Notes: a model not told the origin generated them from the sequence alone. Positions 6,979-15,333 are shown, counted from the stretch's first letter. The stretch: 28,632 nt of DNA from Patescibacteria group bacterium (GCA_018817995.1 JAHISW010000043.1:1-28632); one strand, 5' to 3'. Translations and numbers: made by a program.

Positions 6979-9602
6979 GCGCACATACCCCACCCGCAAA
7001 TGGGACAAGACATACAACCCTCAACAAAAGAAAGCGCGACTTTGCAATTTGGACATTTGACAATCTTTCCGTTATTGTGAACGCCATTCCCGTTCAAATT
7101 AACGGTGGAAGCGTCATGGTACACCGCCATGCCCTCGGCTTTTTCGTCTTTCAAACTTTGAAGCCCGCCGCCCCCTTCATCTCTTCTTTTCTTCTTCTCG
7201 TGCGCTGTTGATAAAACTTGCTTTTCTATGGAAGTGTCCCGATAGACGGTAATTCCTTTGCATCCCAACTCATACGCCAAAAGGTAGGCCTTTTTCATAT
7301 CCTGAGCAGTGGCTTGTTTTGAGAAATTAATAGTTTTGGAAATTGACGAGTCAGTCCATTTTTGAAAAACCGCAAGACTCTTAACGTGGTTCTCCGGAGC
7401 AATATCATGGCTGATCACAAAAAACTTTTTCAGACGCGGAGGAATGTAATTTATATTCTGCACAGACCCCCTTGAATCAACTACCGACATAATTAAATCC
7501 TCATCAAATAAATCCTCACGCAACATAATTCTTTCAAAAACCGGGTCAATGTAGTAGAAGGAACCAACAGCGACATTTTTTTGATAAACCAGAGAATAGA
7601 CCGGTTCAATGCCGGAAGAACAACCGGCAATCATTGATGTGGACCCCGTCGGAGCGATAACTGTGGTATAGCTGTTTCTAATGCCAAAATTCTTGATGTC
7701 TTGCGATAGCTTTTCCCAGTCAAAGTTCCATGATTTTTTGTCATAAAAACCCCTTGTTGACATCTCCCCTTCCTTATAAGAACTTTTTTTGAAAAGAGGA
7801 AAAGATCCTTTCTCTTTGGCTATTTCCATTGATGCCACCTTTGAATGGTAACTCACAAACTCGGCAATTTTCTCCATCAATTTTCTCCCCCTCTGGGAAT
7901 CATAAGGAATACCTAATTCAAAAAGCAAATCCCCAAGACCCATAACACCTAACCCTATCTTTCTTGTCTTTAGCGTCATCTCTTCTATTTCAACAAGGGC
8001 AATCTTGTTAATATCTATTATATTGTCAAGAAAGCGAACCGCTAAACGAATTACTCTTTCCAGCTCGTTCCAGTCAATGGATTTTTTGTCACTAGAATTA
8101 GTTTTCAAGAAATTCCACAGATTAATGGCGCCAAGATTGCATGACTCATTGGGATATAACAATAATTCGCCACATGGATTGGTCGTAACAATCGGACCCA
8201 ACTCTTTCAAAAGAGGATTATGTTCATTTATCCTGTCCTGAAATAAAACACCCGGCTCAGCGGATTCCCACGCCTGATAAACAATCGTATCAAATAAATT
8301 TTTAGGAGAAACGAACCGGTCCACTTCGCCCGTATGCGGGTTCACTAATGGATATGGCTTATCTTTTTTGTAGAAATCCCAAAAGTCGGGAGCCACCAAA
8401 ACAGAAATATTGAAATTTGTAAGAGCTCTATTCCCCGATTTGACGACAATGAATTTTTCTATATCGGGATGAGAAGAATTCATAATCCCCATGTTGGCTC
8501 CTCTTCTAATTCCTCCTTGTTTAACAACTTCCGTCATTGTATCAAATAAGCGCATAAAGCTTAGGGGTCCGGAAGATGTACCGCCGGTGGTTTTTATAAA
8601 ATCGCCCTGTGGCCTCAGTTTTGAAAAATTATATCCCAATCCACCACCAGATTTGAAGATGATGGAAGCTTTTTTCAGCGTCTCCATTATGGAATCAATT
8701 GAATCATCAATGTCTAAAGCGAAACAGGCAGAACCCATGCCAAGATAACTACCAAAATTGGCCAATGCGGGCGTGTTTGGCATAAATTTTCGTAAAACCA
8801 TTAAATTATAAAAATCGTCTATCCTTTCTTGGTACTCTTTGAATTTATCTTTCTTTAACATGTCCACTAGGCGTTCCCACGTAATCTTCATTTTCCCTTC
8901 TCTCTCAAAACGGCAAAAAGCATAATACAACGCCCTCATGTGAAACCTATTCAAAACATACTCCCCCACACGCAAAGAACCAACCAACGCTTCCGTTTTG
9001 GTATCGCTAAGAATATTTTTTTCCATTGCGTCTTGAGAACAACCCTCTTTTTTTACAACTTTCTTCACTCTTTTTTGACTAACCTTTTTGTCGTAAAGAA
9101 TGTCGGGTAGCGCGACATGAATCGCCACTCTCTGAAAAAGCTCCTTCGGGGATTCCACAACCTTACCCGAACCGTCCTTTCGCAGGTAACGACTCCTCAA
9201 AACTCGTAGCGCATTCGGATCAAATCGTTTGTCCACCTCGTCTATTTCTTGCTTATCAAGAATTTCCTGCTTTTCTCTTCTTACTTCAGCTCTTTTCTGC
9301 CTGTATAAAATGTACGACTTGGCAACCTTGGCAAATCCCCTATCAATAAGCGCCTCTTCCACAAAATCTTGCAACTGCTCAATAGAAGGCACCGCTTCCT
9401 TTATTTTATTTTTATATTTCTTTCGCAGTTTTCCTAAAACAGACTCCATTATTTCAACCGCGAAAGATTTGTTGGGTTTTCCACTTGCCTCAAACGCCTT
9501 GAAAACCGCTTCTACGATGCGGCCTGCGTCAAAATCAACGACTCTTCCGTCCCGTTTTTTGATTTTTTTCGGGATATCTGTGTGAGAATTTTTTCTCTGC
9601 AT
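6975..9602 (-). CDS. nrdJ: adenosylcobalamin-dependent (class II) ribonucleotide reductase
   Basis: The protein has 875 residues and reduces ribonucleotides to deoxyribonucleotides with a B12-generated thiyl radical. An N-terminal ATP-cone (about residues 11-110, KIKKRDGRVVDFDAGRIVEA) gives allosteric control by dATP/ATP. The catalytic barrel has GSACFALDIDDS (substrate-side Cys), a SGGGLGYNFSKLRPQGD loop, NPCGE with the radical Cys between conserved Asn and Glu, then ESCNLGAINL and APTGSTSMIAG. The C-terminus carries CPNC...CPICGWGMC, a Cys-rich tail that may bind zinc and/or pass reducing equivalents. No separate radical-generating subunit lies nearby, consistent with class II. The ATG follows AAAGGAG at 12 bases. 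A TAAAAT six bases upstream may be a -10, and a perfect DnaA box lies about 46 bases upstream. Confidence 0.93.
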   Translation of the reverse strand: MQRKNSHTDIPKKIKKRDGRVVDFDAGRIVEAVFKAFEASGKPNKSFAVEIMESVLGKLRKKYKNKIKEAVPSIEQLQDFVEEALIDRGFAKVAKSYILYRQKRAEVRREKQEILDKQEIDEVDKRFDPNALRVLRSRYLRKDGSGKVVESPKELFQRVAIHVALPDILYDKKVSQKRVKKVVKKEGCSQDAMEKNILSDTKTEALVGSLRVGEYVLNRFHMRALYYAFCRFEREGKMKITWERLVDMLKKDKFKEYQERIDDFYNLMVLRKFMPNTPALANFGSYLGMGSACFALDIDDSIDSIMETLKKASIIFKSGGGLGYNFSKLRPQGDFIKTTGGTSSGPLSFMRLFDTMTEVVKQGGIRRGANMGIMNSSHPDIEKFIVVKSGNRALTNFNISVLVAPDFWDFYKKDKPYPLVNPHTGEVDRFVSPKNLFDTIVYQAWESAEPGVLFQDRINEHNPLLKELGPIVTTNPCGELLLYPNESCNLGAINLWNFLKTNSSDKKSIDWNELERVIRLAVRFLDNIIDINKIALVEIEEMTLKTRKIGLGVMGLGDLLFELGIPYDSQRGRKLMEKIAEFVSYHSKVASMEIAKEKGSFPLFKKSSYKEGEMSTRGFYDKKSWNFDWEKLSQDIKNFGIRNSYTTVIAPTGSTSMIAGCSSGIEPVYSLVYQKNVAVGSFYYIDPVFERIMLREDLFDEDLIMSVVDSRGSVQNINYIPPRLKKFFVISHDIAPENHVKSLAVFQKWTDSSISKTINFSKQATAQDMKKAYLLAYELGCKGITVYRDTSIEKQVLSTAHEKKKRRDEGGGGLQSLKDEKAEGMAVYHDASTVNLNGNGVHNNGKIVKCPNCKVALSFVEGCMSCPICGWGMCA

Positions 9603-9647
9603 GTTTTTATTTTACTCCTTTTGCCTCAAAAAAAGAAATCGCCAAAG

Positions 9648-9656
9648 TGTGGATAA
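9648..9656 (-). promoter_or_regulatory. DnaA box upstream of nrdJ
   Basis: TTATCCACA on the minus strand matches the canonical 9-base DnaA box exactly. It lies in the 63-base gap between the DUF5652 stop and the nrdJ start. In E. coli the nrdAB promoter is known to carry DnaA boxes that link dNTP synthesis to replication initiation. I saw no other perfect copy in the window, so it is not part of an origin cluster. Confidence 0.55.
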
Positions 9657-9665
9657 CCTCTCGCA

Positions 9666-9881
9666 TCACTTAGTTTCCGCAACCTCCAACGTCTTTTTTC
9701 TGGCAATGAAAAAAATGTAAAAAATTTCTAGTATAGCAAGCGTGTTTAACACAAGCATCGCTATAAACCACTTTTTCTGCCCCAATCTTGAAGCTTTCCA
9801 CAAAGCAACTCCCTTCCACGGCAAAACCCATAATGCCAATAACACCACTAACCATACATTTTCTTGAATAAATTGTTCCAT
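9666..9881 (-). CDS. small two-helix membrane protein, DUF5652-like
   Basis: The protein has 71 residues with two membrane segments (about 8-25 and 39-58), separated by WKGVALWKASRLGQKKWF, and a short charged tail. The spacing and the K-A-x-x-x-x-x-K-W-F pattern match what I remember of DUF5652, a family frequent in CPR genomes with unknown function. It lies between the Bro-N gene and nrdJ in the same direction. No clear ribosome binding site. Confidence 0.7.
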   Translation of the reverse strand: MEQFIQENVWLVVLLALWVLPWKGVALWKASRLGQKKWFIAMLVLNTLAILEIFYIFFIARKKTLEVAETK

Positions 9882-9904
9882 AATAATGTTTTTTTAATTA
9901 TTAA

Positions 9905-10744
9905 CTATTTTAATTTTTTCTTGTCTTTTGGTTTTGGCAAATAATTTCTATTCGTAGAAACTTTCTTCCCGCTTTTTTCCTCCAAATCTTTACGCGCTTT
10001 ACCCGCTACGCTTCCACCTTTTTGAGCGACAAGTTTATTTTCATTAAAACCTTGAGCGTTTTTATTTTTAGTTATCTCTGTTGTTGAAGCCTCTCCAAGC
10101 ATTGCAAATATCAACTCCAAATCATCCATGTGGTCACGCAAATTTTCCCTTTTCAAATTTTTAAATTTTTGATATTCATTTGGCGTCATCCCGAAAGTGG
10201 CTTTAGAAATTTCAGCAGTTAAAATAGCATATTCCCTTCTTTCTTTTACTCCTCGCTTTTCCCATTCGCCAGTCAAAGTTTCGCGAACTTCAATACCTCG
10301 CATTCTTTTTTCAATCCACGACTCAGGATATCCCTTGGCCTTGTAAATCGCTCTGGTTCTTTTTGTAGCTAATTCAGGATCTTCTATTTCTTTTACTCGT
10401 TCGTAGCCAACTCTAGCTAACCATCTTTTGAACGGCTCGGCTTTGGAAGAAGGAATTGATTGAATAATGCGGAAAATCCCTTCCGTATTAGCGCAATCGG
10501 TTTCTCGTTTTTTTCCATCTGGAGCAATGATTTTCAACTGTCCGATATTTTCGGACACTTCAGAATAACCCTCCTTTATTAGTTTATTTTTAAGATCACT
10601 CCAGTACTTTCTGGGTCTTTCTGTTTTAGTCAACGCCTCAATAACATCTATTATCGAAAACCACCACTCATTTTTATAAATAGTTTTGCGAATTTCCTTT
10701 TTTTGAAAAATCGCGATCTTTGTAGTTGTAATTTCTTTGTCCAA
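9905..10744 (-). CDS. Bro-N domain protein, DinD-like
   Basis: The protein has 279 residues. An N-terminal Bro-N domain (about 6-115) contains WWFSIIDVIEALTKTERPRKYWSDLKN-type sequence, followed by a segment typical of DinD-like proteins (WIEKRMRGIEVRETLTGEW, AILTAEIS). The C-terminal GGSVAGKARKDLEEKSGKKV..NYL is characteristic of that group. Bro-N domains bind DNA and occur in phage antirepressors; E. coli DinD is SOS-induced and inhibits RecA strand exchange. No nuclease motif is visible. The start is probably TTG at 10744, because an in-frame TAG lies six bases upstream and no Met occurs until well inside the conserved domain. TATAAC sits six bases before this TTG. Confidence 0.82.
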   Translation of the reverse strand: MDKEITTTKIAIFQKKEIRKTIYKNEWWFSIIDVIEALTKTERPRKYWSDLKNKLIKEGYSEVSENIGQLKIIAPDGKKRETDCANTEGIFRIIQSIPSSKAEPFKRWLARVGYERVKEIEDPELATKRTRAIYKAKGYPESWIEKRMRGIEVRETLTGEWEKRGVKERREYAILTAEISKATFGMTPNEYQKFKNLKRENLRDHMDDLELIFAMLGEASTTEITKNKNAQGFNENKLVAQKGGSVAGKARKDLEEKSGKKVSTNRNYLPKPKDKKKLK

Positions 10745-10781
10745 AATCTAGTTATAGTTATTAATTGTAAGTTATTCATTA

Positions 10782-11471
10782 TTAGTTATTATTTATCCCG
10801 TCTTCTTGTTTAATTTCCTTCTGAACATGACCTTTGACGCGATAAAATCCCAACAAAGCAAAAACAAAAGTTGCCGATAAAATTATACCCATCATATTCA
10901 TGGCAAACGAACGAATTGTCCCGACCACCAAAGACATATCAAAAAATGTCAGACTTATAGCAAAACTTACCAAAGGAGGCAAAAGAGCCACGCTTATCGC
11001 AACCCCGGGTAAAACGGATGACAGTTTCGGGCGCGCCCAAACATATCCGGCGGCAAAACCGGCCGCCAAAGAAACATAAAAATATGAGAGATTGATATCA
11101 ACAAGCCTGTAAATCAAAGAAGAATCAACATCCGCGCGAGGAACCAAAAGTGTAGCCACAAAAGAAGTCGCAACAATCACACCTGCGGATTTTAAAATGA
11201 CAAAAAGAGACCGTTTTATAATCTTAAAATCCGAAAGAACACAAGCCAAAGAAAGCATTAAGAGAGGAGACAAAAAAGGCGTTACCAACATTCCGCCGAT
11301 AACAATAACCATATTGTTCAAAAGAAGCCCCAAACAAACAATGATACTGGACAATATCATCATCAGATAAAAATCTTTAGTCAAAGCGCTTGATTCTATA
11401 AGTTTAGACACCACTTCTTTTTGGGTGCCAATATCTTTCACATCATCCTCTTTTTTGTTTGTTTTTTCCAT
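10782..11471 (-). CDS. DUF389 family integral membrane protein
   Basis: The protein has 229 residues with a short charged N-terminus and about five or six membrane helices from residue 33 on. Conserved blocks match DUF389: GGMLVTPFLSPLL (near 59-71), PGVAISVALLPPLVSFAI (near 155-172) and NMMGIILSA (near 192-200). DUF389 proteins (TIGR00341 type) are widespread; their biochemical role is not established. The start is supported by an extended -10 seven bases upstream, just beyond tRNA-Ser. Confidence 0.85.
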   Translation of the reverse strand: MEKTNKKEDDVKDIGTQKEVVSKLIESSALTKDFYLMMILSSIIVCLGLLLNNMVIVIGGMLVTPFLSPLLMLSLACVLSDFKIIKRSLFVILKSAGVIVATSFVATLLVPRADVDSSLIYRLVDINLSYFYVSLAAGFAAGYVWARPKLSSVLPGVAISVALLPPLVSFAISLTFFDMSLVVGTIRSFAMNMMGIILSATFVFALLGFYRVKGHVQKEIKQEDGINNN

Positions 11472-11478
11472 TGTTTTT

Positions 11479-11487
11479 ATTATACCA
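11479..11487 (-). promoter_or_regulatory. extended -10 promoter of the DUF389 gene, predicted leaderless
   Basis: On the minus strand TGG-TATAAT is followed by seven bases and the ATG at 11471. It lies between tRNA-Ser and the gene, so the gene need not depend on read-through from the tRNA. Confidence 0.6.
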
Positions 11488-11516
11488 AAAAATGAGAATT
11501 GCTAAAAGCAAATTGG

Positions 11517-11601
11517 CGGAGGAGACAGGATTTGAACCTGCGATACCTTGCGGTATACCGCCTTTCCAAGGCGGCGCACTCGGCCACTATGCGACTCCTC
11601 C
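11517..11601 (-). tRNA. tRNA-Ser (GGA)
   Basis: An 85-base type II tRNA. The acceptor GGAGGAG pairs with CTCCTCC, the anticodon stem CCGCC/GGCGG carries loop CTTGGAA (anticodon GGA), the long variable arm is TATACCGCAAGGTATC-like, and the T-arm is GCAGGTTCAAATCCTGT. CCA is not encoded. Its first 15 bases overlap the 3' end of the upstream coding gene. Confidence 0.95.
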
Positions 11602-12096
11602 TGTTTTCTTTTCTTTTTCTATCTTCATCCTCCTTGTCTGCTCCCCTATCCATTTGTTTTGTAGCCACCCCAAAAACTGTGTACGGGAATCTTTACTAAA
11701 ATCACAATTGGGTTTTGTATCTCGCACAAAAGACTGATACTCAGCTAGCTTAAATCTATACTTACTTAAACTACTAAAAAACTCATTTGAAGATAATTTG
11801 TCCCTCTTGAAATCCTTAAATTGTCCGTAAAGTTCCAAATCAGCTTCTACTAACTTGTCTGGGTCAACTTCGCAAATTTCGGGACCAATAAAAAGAAAGG
11901 AGTCTTTTCTTTTCTCTGCGTATCTTTTTTGTGTTTCTTTTTGAACTGTTTTTATATCATCACGAAGAGCTTCCAGTTTTTCTCCTTCTGCTTGTTCGGC
12001 TTTTTTCTTTTTATACTCCCCAAAATCAACAACCACTCTCGGTTGATTAAAGCCTCCGTTTTCAAAAGCAAGTGTTTCTTTTCCTTTTTGTGTCAT
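11587..12096 (-). CDS. hypothetical cytoplasmic protein overlapping tRNA-Ser
   Basis: The protein has 169 residues, charged and helical, with no membrane segment or known motif. Coiled-coil propensity is visible around residues 28-65 (KKKKAEQAEGEKLEALRDDI). I do not recognise the family. It starts seven bases after the htpX stop, so the two probably share a transcript. Its last five sense codons and the stop (GGVA, TAG) are read from the first 15 bases of tRNA-Ser. The mRNA would therefore be cut by tRNA processing just before its own stop codon. Confidence 0.65.
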   Translation of the reverse strand: MTQKGKETLAFENGGFNQPRVVVDFGEYKKKKAEQAEGEKLEALRDDIKTVQKETQKRYAEKRKDSFLFIGPEICEVDPDKLVEADLELYGQFKDFKRDKLSSNEFFSSLSKYRFKLAEYQSFVRDTKPNCDFSKDSRTQFLGWLQNKWIGEQTRRMKIEKEKKTGGVA

Positions 12097-12103
12097 ATTG
12101 TTT

Positions 12104-13000
12104 TTATATATTTATGTTTCTTAGTCTTTTAACCCTTTCTTCTGCGGGCGGATGGGTCATAAACAACCCGCCTGCTTTATTTTTAAAAACACTTTTGCGG
12201 GGACTTGCCAACCACAAATGGTTTGTCGCTTTATTTGCAACTCTTAAAGGAGCCGTGTCACGCGAAATTTTTTCAAGAGCATTTGCCAATCCTTCCGGAT
12301 ACCTTGTCAAAAGAGCCCCTGAAGCATCCGCCAAATATTCCCTTTTTCTTGAAATCGCCAACTGTATCAGCATTGTAGCAAAAGGGGCCAAAACCGCCAA
12401 AGCAATCCCAATCATCATCAAATACCCTCCTGCTTGCCCCCTGTCTCTGTCTCTACCTATTCCTCCCCAAAAAAATGACCTCAGAAAAAAATCCGATAAA
12501 AGAGCGATAAAGCCAACCAGCACAACCACCACTGTTGAAAGCAACATATCACGATTTCCTATGTGCGACAATTCGTGGGCCAAAACACCCTCCAACTCCG
12601 AACGGTCAAGACAATCCACAAGCCCTTGCGTTACAGCCACAACCGCATGTTCTGGATTTCTGCCCGTGGCAAAAGCATTTGGCGCTTTTTCATCCATCAA
12701 AAAAAGGCGAGGCATCGGGAGACCGGCTGTTATGGATAAATTTTCCAAGATATTATAGAGTTCCGGAAAATCTTTTTTCTCTACCTTTTTGGCTTTGCTT
12801 ATTTTTAGAACAATCTTGTCAGAATACCAATAACTTACAAAACTCATCCCCACGCTGAAAAGCACAAAAAAGACAAGAATTACGGGATTACCATAAATTT
12901 GGCTGAACACCCAACCAATACCAATAATCACAACAAAAAACACAAAGAACAAAAACCATGTCCGGCGTATATTGGATTCTTTGTGAGTATAAAGATTCAT
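12104..13000 (-). CDS. htpX: HtpX-like zinc metalloprotease (M48B)
   Basis: The protein has 298 residues. Two N-terminal membrane helices (about 15-33 and 39-59) precede a cytoplasmic catalytic domain with HELSH (H142, E143, H146) and the third zinc ligand E221 in SRKREYLAD. Two further hydrophobic segments lie between (about 153-170 and 192-216). ATGRNPEHAVVAVTQGL before the HExxH is typical of HtpX. It degrades misfolded membrane proteins in the cytoplasmic membrane. The usual neighbour lemA is not seen here. The ATG lies six bases after an extended -10 (TGA-TATATT), implying a leaderless mRNA. Confidence 0.93.
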   Translation of the reverse strand: MNLYTHKESNIRRTWFLFFVFFVVIIGIGWVFSQIYGNPVILVFFVLFSVGMSFVSYWYSDKIVLKISKAKKVEKKDFPELYNILENLSITAGLPMPRLFLMDEKAPNAFATGRNPEHAVVAVTQGLVDCLDRSELEGVLAHELSHIGNRDMLLSTVVVVLVGFIALLSDFFLRSFFWGGIGRDRDRGQAGGYLMMIGIALAVLAPFATMLIQLAISRKREYLADASGALLTRYPEGLANALEKISRDTAPLRVANKATNHLWLASPRKSVFKNKAGGLFMTHPPAEERVKRLRNINI

Positions 13001-13006
13001 GGTTAA

Positions 13007-13035
13007 AATATATCAAATATTAGTATCTCAGTCTA
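13007..13035 (-). promoter_or_regulatory. htpX promoter, predicted leaderless
   Basis: On the minus strand TAGACT (13030-13035), a 17-base spacer ending in TGA, and TATATT (13007-13012), six bases before the ATG at 13000. Confidence 0.62.
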
Positions 13036-13045
13036 CTTCCCAAAA

Positions 13046-13175
13046 TATATAAAATCTGCGACCGCTTGTTTTATATACAAAGATTTAATAGAAATCCCTC
13101 CAACCATTGAAGTTGGACTTCGATAGTTAGAAAATACTGGTCTATCCACTTTGTGACGATCGTCAAGTTTTGGAA
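13046..13175. repeat. bipartite palindromic intergenic repeat, copy D (diverged)
   Basis: The first palindrome has arms TATATAAAA (13046-13054) and TTTTATATA (13069-13077) around GCGACCGC (13058-13065). A second, weaker palindrome around the self-complementary GACGATCGTC lies near 13148-13175. The layout matches copies B and C, but the spacer is longer and not alignable. The gene-free stretch 13001-13336 holds this element, the htpX promoter and the glmS terminator; I see no gene in it. Confidence 0.5.
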
Positions 13176-13189
13176 AGTATGGGAAAAGA

Positions 13190-13222
13190 AAAAAAGAGAA
13201 GCCCCAAGGGGGCTTCTTAGAA
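13190..13222 (-). terminator. terminator downstream of glmS
   Basis: GAAGCCCC and GGGGCTTC form an 8-bp stem; the minus-strand side is followed by a run of T interrupted by one C. It lies about 115 bases past the glmS stop. Confidence 0.75.
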
Positions 13223-13336
13223 CTCACAAAGGTTAGCCAGTTTTTCCCGGCCAAAATTGAATGTGTATAATATTTTTAGCAGAACATCGAACTTTCTTAC
13301 CCTCCGGCGTTAATATGTATCTGAACCTAACAAGCC

Positions 13337-15196
13337 CTATTCCACTGTTACCGACTTAGCCAAATTTCTTGGTTTATCTGGGTCAAGACCGCGCAGAACC
13401 GCCATATGGTAAGCGAAAAGCTGGAGAGGAATGGTGGCTAAAACTGGATTCAACATTTCGATTGTTTCTGGAACATAAATTACGTCATCTACTATTTTTT
13501 GAATTTCTTTGTCCCCTTCTACTGCAACAGCAATAACGGGTCCCTTCCGCGCTTTAATTTCTTCTATGTTTGAAACTGTCTTTTTGTACGACTTGGAAGC
13601 TCGGCTTCCAAGTATGGCGACCGTGGGAAAATTTTTATCTATGAGGGATATCGGGCCGTGTTTCATTTCACCGGCAGAATATCCTTCGGCGTGGATGTAT
13701 GAAATTTCTTTCAATTTCAAAGCGCCCTCTAACGCAATTGGATAATTATAACCCCTTCCAATATACAAAAAATTATTACAACCTGCGTATTTTTTGGCCA
13801 ATTTTTTTATTTTTTCTTCTTGGCTTAATATTTTTTTTATTTGGATTGGCAAAAGATAAAGAGCCTTTATTATTTCTTTTGATTTTTGCTTGGATAAATA
13901 TTTTTTCTCATAACCAAAAAATAAAGAAAAAAGAGCCAAGACAACAAGTTGCGAGGTAAAAGCCTTCGTGGAAGCAACGCCTATTTCAGGCCCAATGTGA
14001 TTATAAACTCCCGCGTCTGTCTGACGCGCTATTGAAGAACCTACTGTATTGATTATGCCTAAAGTTAAATTTTTGTTCTTTTTTGCCAAATTCAAGGCCG
14101 ACAAAGTATCGGCAGTTTCTCCAGATTGAGAAATGATAAGAACTGCCGTATTTTTATCCAAAAGAGGCGAGCGCGACACAATCTCCGACGCTAATTCAAC
14201 TTCTGTTGGAATACCGGCGCAATTTTCAATCATATGCTTCCCAACCATGCCGGCATAATAGGCCGTTCCACATCCGGTTATAATAATACGATTTATATCT
14301 TTTGCGAGACCGTTAAACACTTCTAGACCACCAAGCTTAACTCGACCCTCTTTTTCAACAAGCCGTCCTCTTAAAGAATTTTTTATTGAATCGGGTTGTT
14401 CGTGTATCTCCTTCAACATAAAGTGAGGGAAATTTCCTTTTTTTGATTTTTCAACACCCCAATCAATAGTGCTGATTGTTTTTTGCAAAGGACGGTCCTT
14501 TGCAAATTTAGTGGAAAAAAATCTAAAGGACGAAGACGAGAGAACCGCAATTTCATTGTCTTCCATATAAATAATCTTTTTTGTGTGTCCAACAATGGCG
14601 GAAATATCAGAAGATAAAAAATATCCGTTTGAAATACCTATAATGAGAGGGGACGAACGACGCGCGGCAACTATTTTTCCGGGTTCTTTTTTACAAATAA
14701 CAGCAACAGCAAAAGTTCCTTTTATATGATAAATAGCCCGCATGACTGCGTCCTCAAGTGTTGTGTTACTTTCCATATGTCGCTCTATAAGATGAGCAAG
14801 CACTTCTGTGTCTGTTGCCGAAGAAAAAACATGTCCCTCTCTTTGAAGCACTTCTTTTAGATATTCATGATTTTCTATAATGCCATTATGAACGACAAAA
14901 ATATTTTTGGCACAATCGTGGTGAGGGTGAGCGTTTTTTACCGAAGGAACACCATGTGTTGCCCAGCGGGTATGGCCTATGGCGCAATTTGAGTATTCTT
15001 TTTTTTGTTCATTTGAAATTTTTTGTTCAAGATTCTGCACATAACCAGACGCTTTTTTTAAAAAAACATTTCCCCTTGGCAGAATAGCGGCAATGCCGGC
15101 GGAGTCGTATCCGCGATATTCAAGACACCTCAACCCTTCAAGCGCTATGTTGATAGCATCTTTTCTTTTGCCCACATATCCTATTATCCCACACTG
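13337..15196 (-). CDS. glmS: glutamine--fructose-6-phosphate aminotransferase (GlmS), start codon unclear
   Basis: GlmS makes glucosamine-6-phosphate from fructose-6-phosphate and glutamine, the first step to UDP-GlcNAc and peptidoglycan. Visible are an Ntn-type glutaminase domain (EYRGYDSAGI, GHTRWATHG, HNGIIENH), two SIS isomerase domains (GCGTAYYAG and SQSGETADTLSAL; GRGYNYPIALEGALKLKEIS, AEGYSAGEMKHGPI), and the C-terminal DKPRNLAKSVTVE. The length is normal (about 612-619 residues). The first standard start codon in frame is GTG at 15175, but the conserved block CGIIGYVG continues upstream to the catalytic Cys codon TGT at 15193-15191. The codon before it is CAG, then TTT and a stop TAA (15202-15200). 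No ATG, GTG or TTG is available to start the Met-Cys form. The end given here includes that CAG. No glmS ribozyme is seen upstream. Confidence 0.93.
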   Translation of the reverse strand, partial: QCGIIGYVGKRKDAINIALEGLRCLEYRGYDSAGIAAILPRGNVFLKKASGYVQNLEQKISNEQKKEYSNCAIGHTRWATHGVPSVKNAHPHHDCAKNIFVVHNGIIENHEYLKEVLQREGHVFSSATDTEVLAHLIERHMESNTTLEDAVMRAIYHIKGTFAVAVICKKEPGKIVAARRSSPLIIGISNGYFLSSDISAIVGHTKKIIYMEDNEIAVLSSSSFRFFSTKFAKDRPLQKTISTIDWGVEKSKKGNFPHFMLKEIHEQPDSIKNSLRGRLVEKEGRVKLGGLEVFNGLAKDINRIIITGCGTAYYAGMVGKHMIENCAGIPTEVELASEIVSRSPLLDKNTAVLIISQSGETADTLSALNLAKKNKNLTLGIINTVGSSIARQTDAGVYNHIGPEIGVASTKAFTSQLVVLALFSLFFGYEKKYLSKQKSKEIIKALYLLPIQIKKILSQEEKIKKLAKKYAGCNNFLYIGRGYNYPIALEGALKLKEISYIHAEGYSAGEMKHGPISLIDKNFPTVAILGSRASKSYKKTVSNIEEIKARKGPVIAVAVEGDKEIQKIVDDVIYVPETIEMLNPVLATIPLQLFAYHMAVLRGLDPDKPRNLAKSVTVE

Positions 15197-15228
15197 AAAT
15201 TACAACAAAAATTTTCGCAAAAATGTAA

Positions 15229-15259
15229 CAAAAAACTCACGTTTTGGCGCGAGTTTTAT
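15229..15259 (-). terminator. terminator of the 15334-15786 gene
   Basis: AAAACTC and GAGTTTT, with inner CG pairs, form a hairpin; the minus-strand side ends in six T. It separates the hypothetical membrane gene from glmS. Confidence 0.7.
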
Positions 15260-15333
15260 TTATCTTGAATTATGACTATATTCTTTTCAAGAAAGATGTC
15301 TTGTTTGTTCTTTTCTTTGTTCTTTCTTTCGTG

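Noticed and set aside
6941..7087. N-terminal extension of rpoD reaching back into nrdJ
   Set aside because: The extra 49 codons are the antiphase reading of the nrdJ 3' end, hydrophobic and Cys-rich, unlike any sigma factor. A promoter and the natural MVKK start lie at 6940-6978.
9670..9855. Alternative 61-codon frame overlapping the DUF5652-like gene
   Set aside because: The other frame gives two clean membrane helices and a family-like pattern; this one gives a Cys/Phe-rich sequence with no support.
13033..13254. 73-codon minus-strand open frame downstream of glmS
   Set aside because: It runs through repeat copy D and the glmS terminator, has no ribosome binding site and no recognisable protein pattern.
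15197..15333. glmS ribozyme or other riboswitch upstream of glmS
   Set aside because: Only a terminator hairpin and an AT-rich stretch lie there; none of the conserved ribozyme core is visible.
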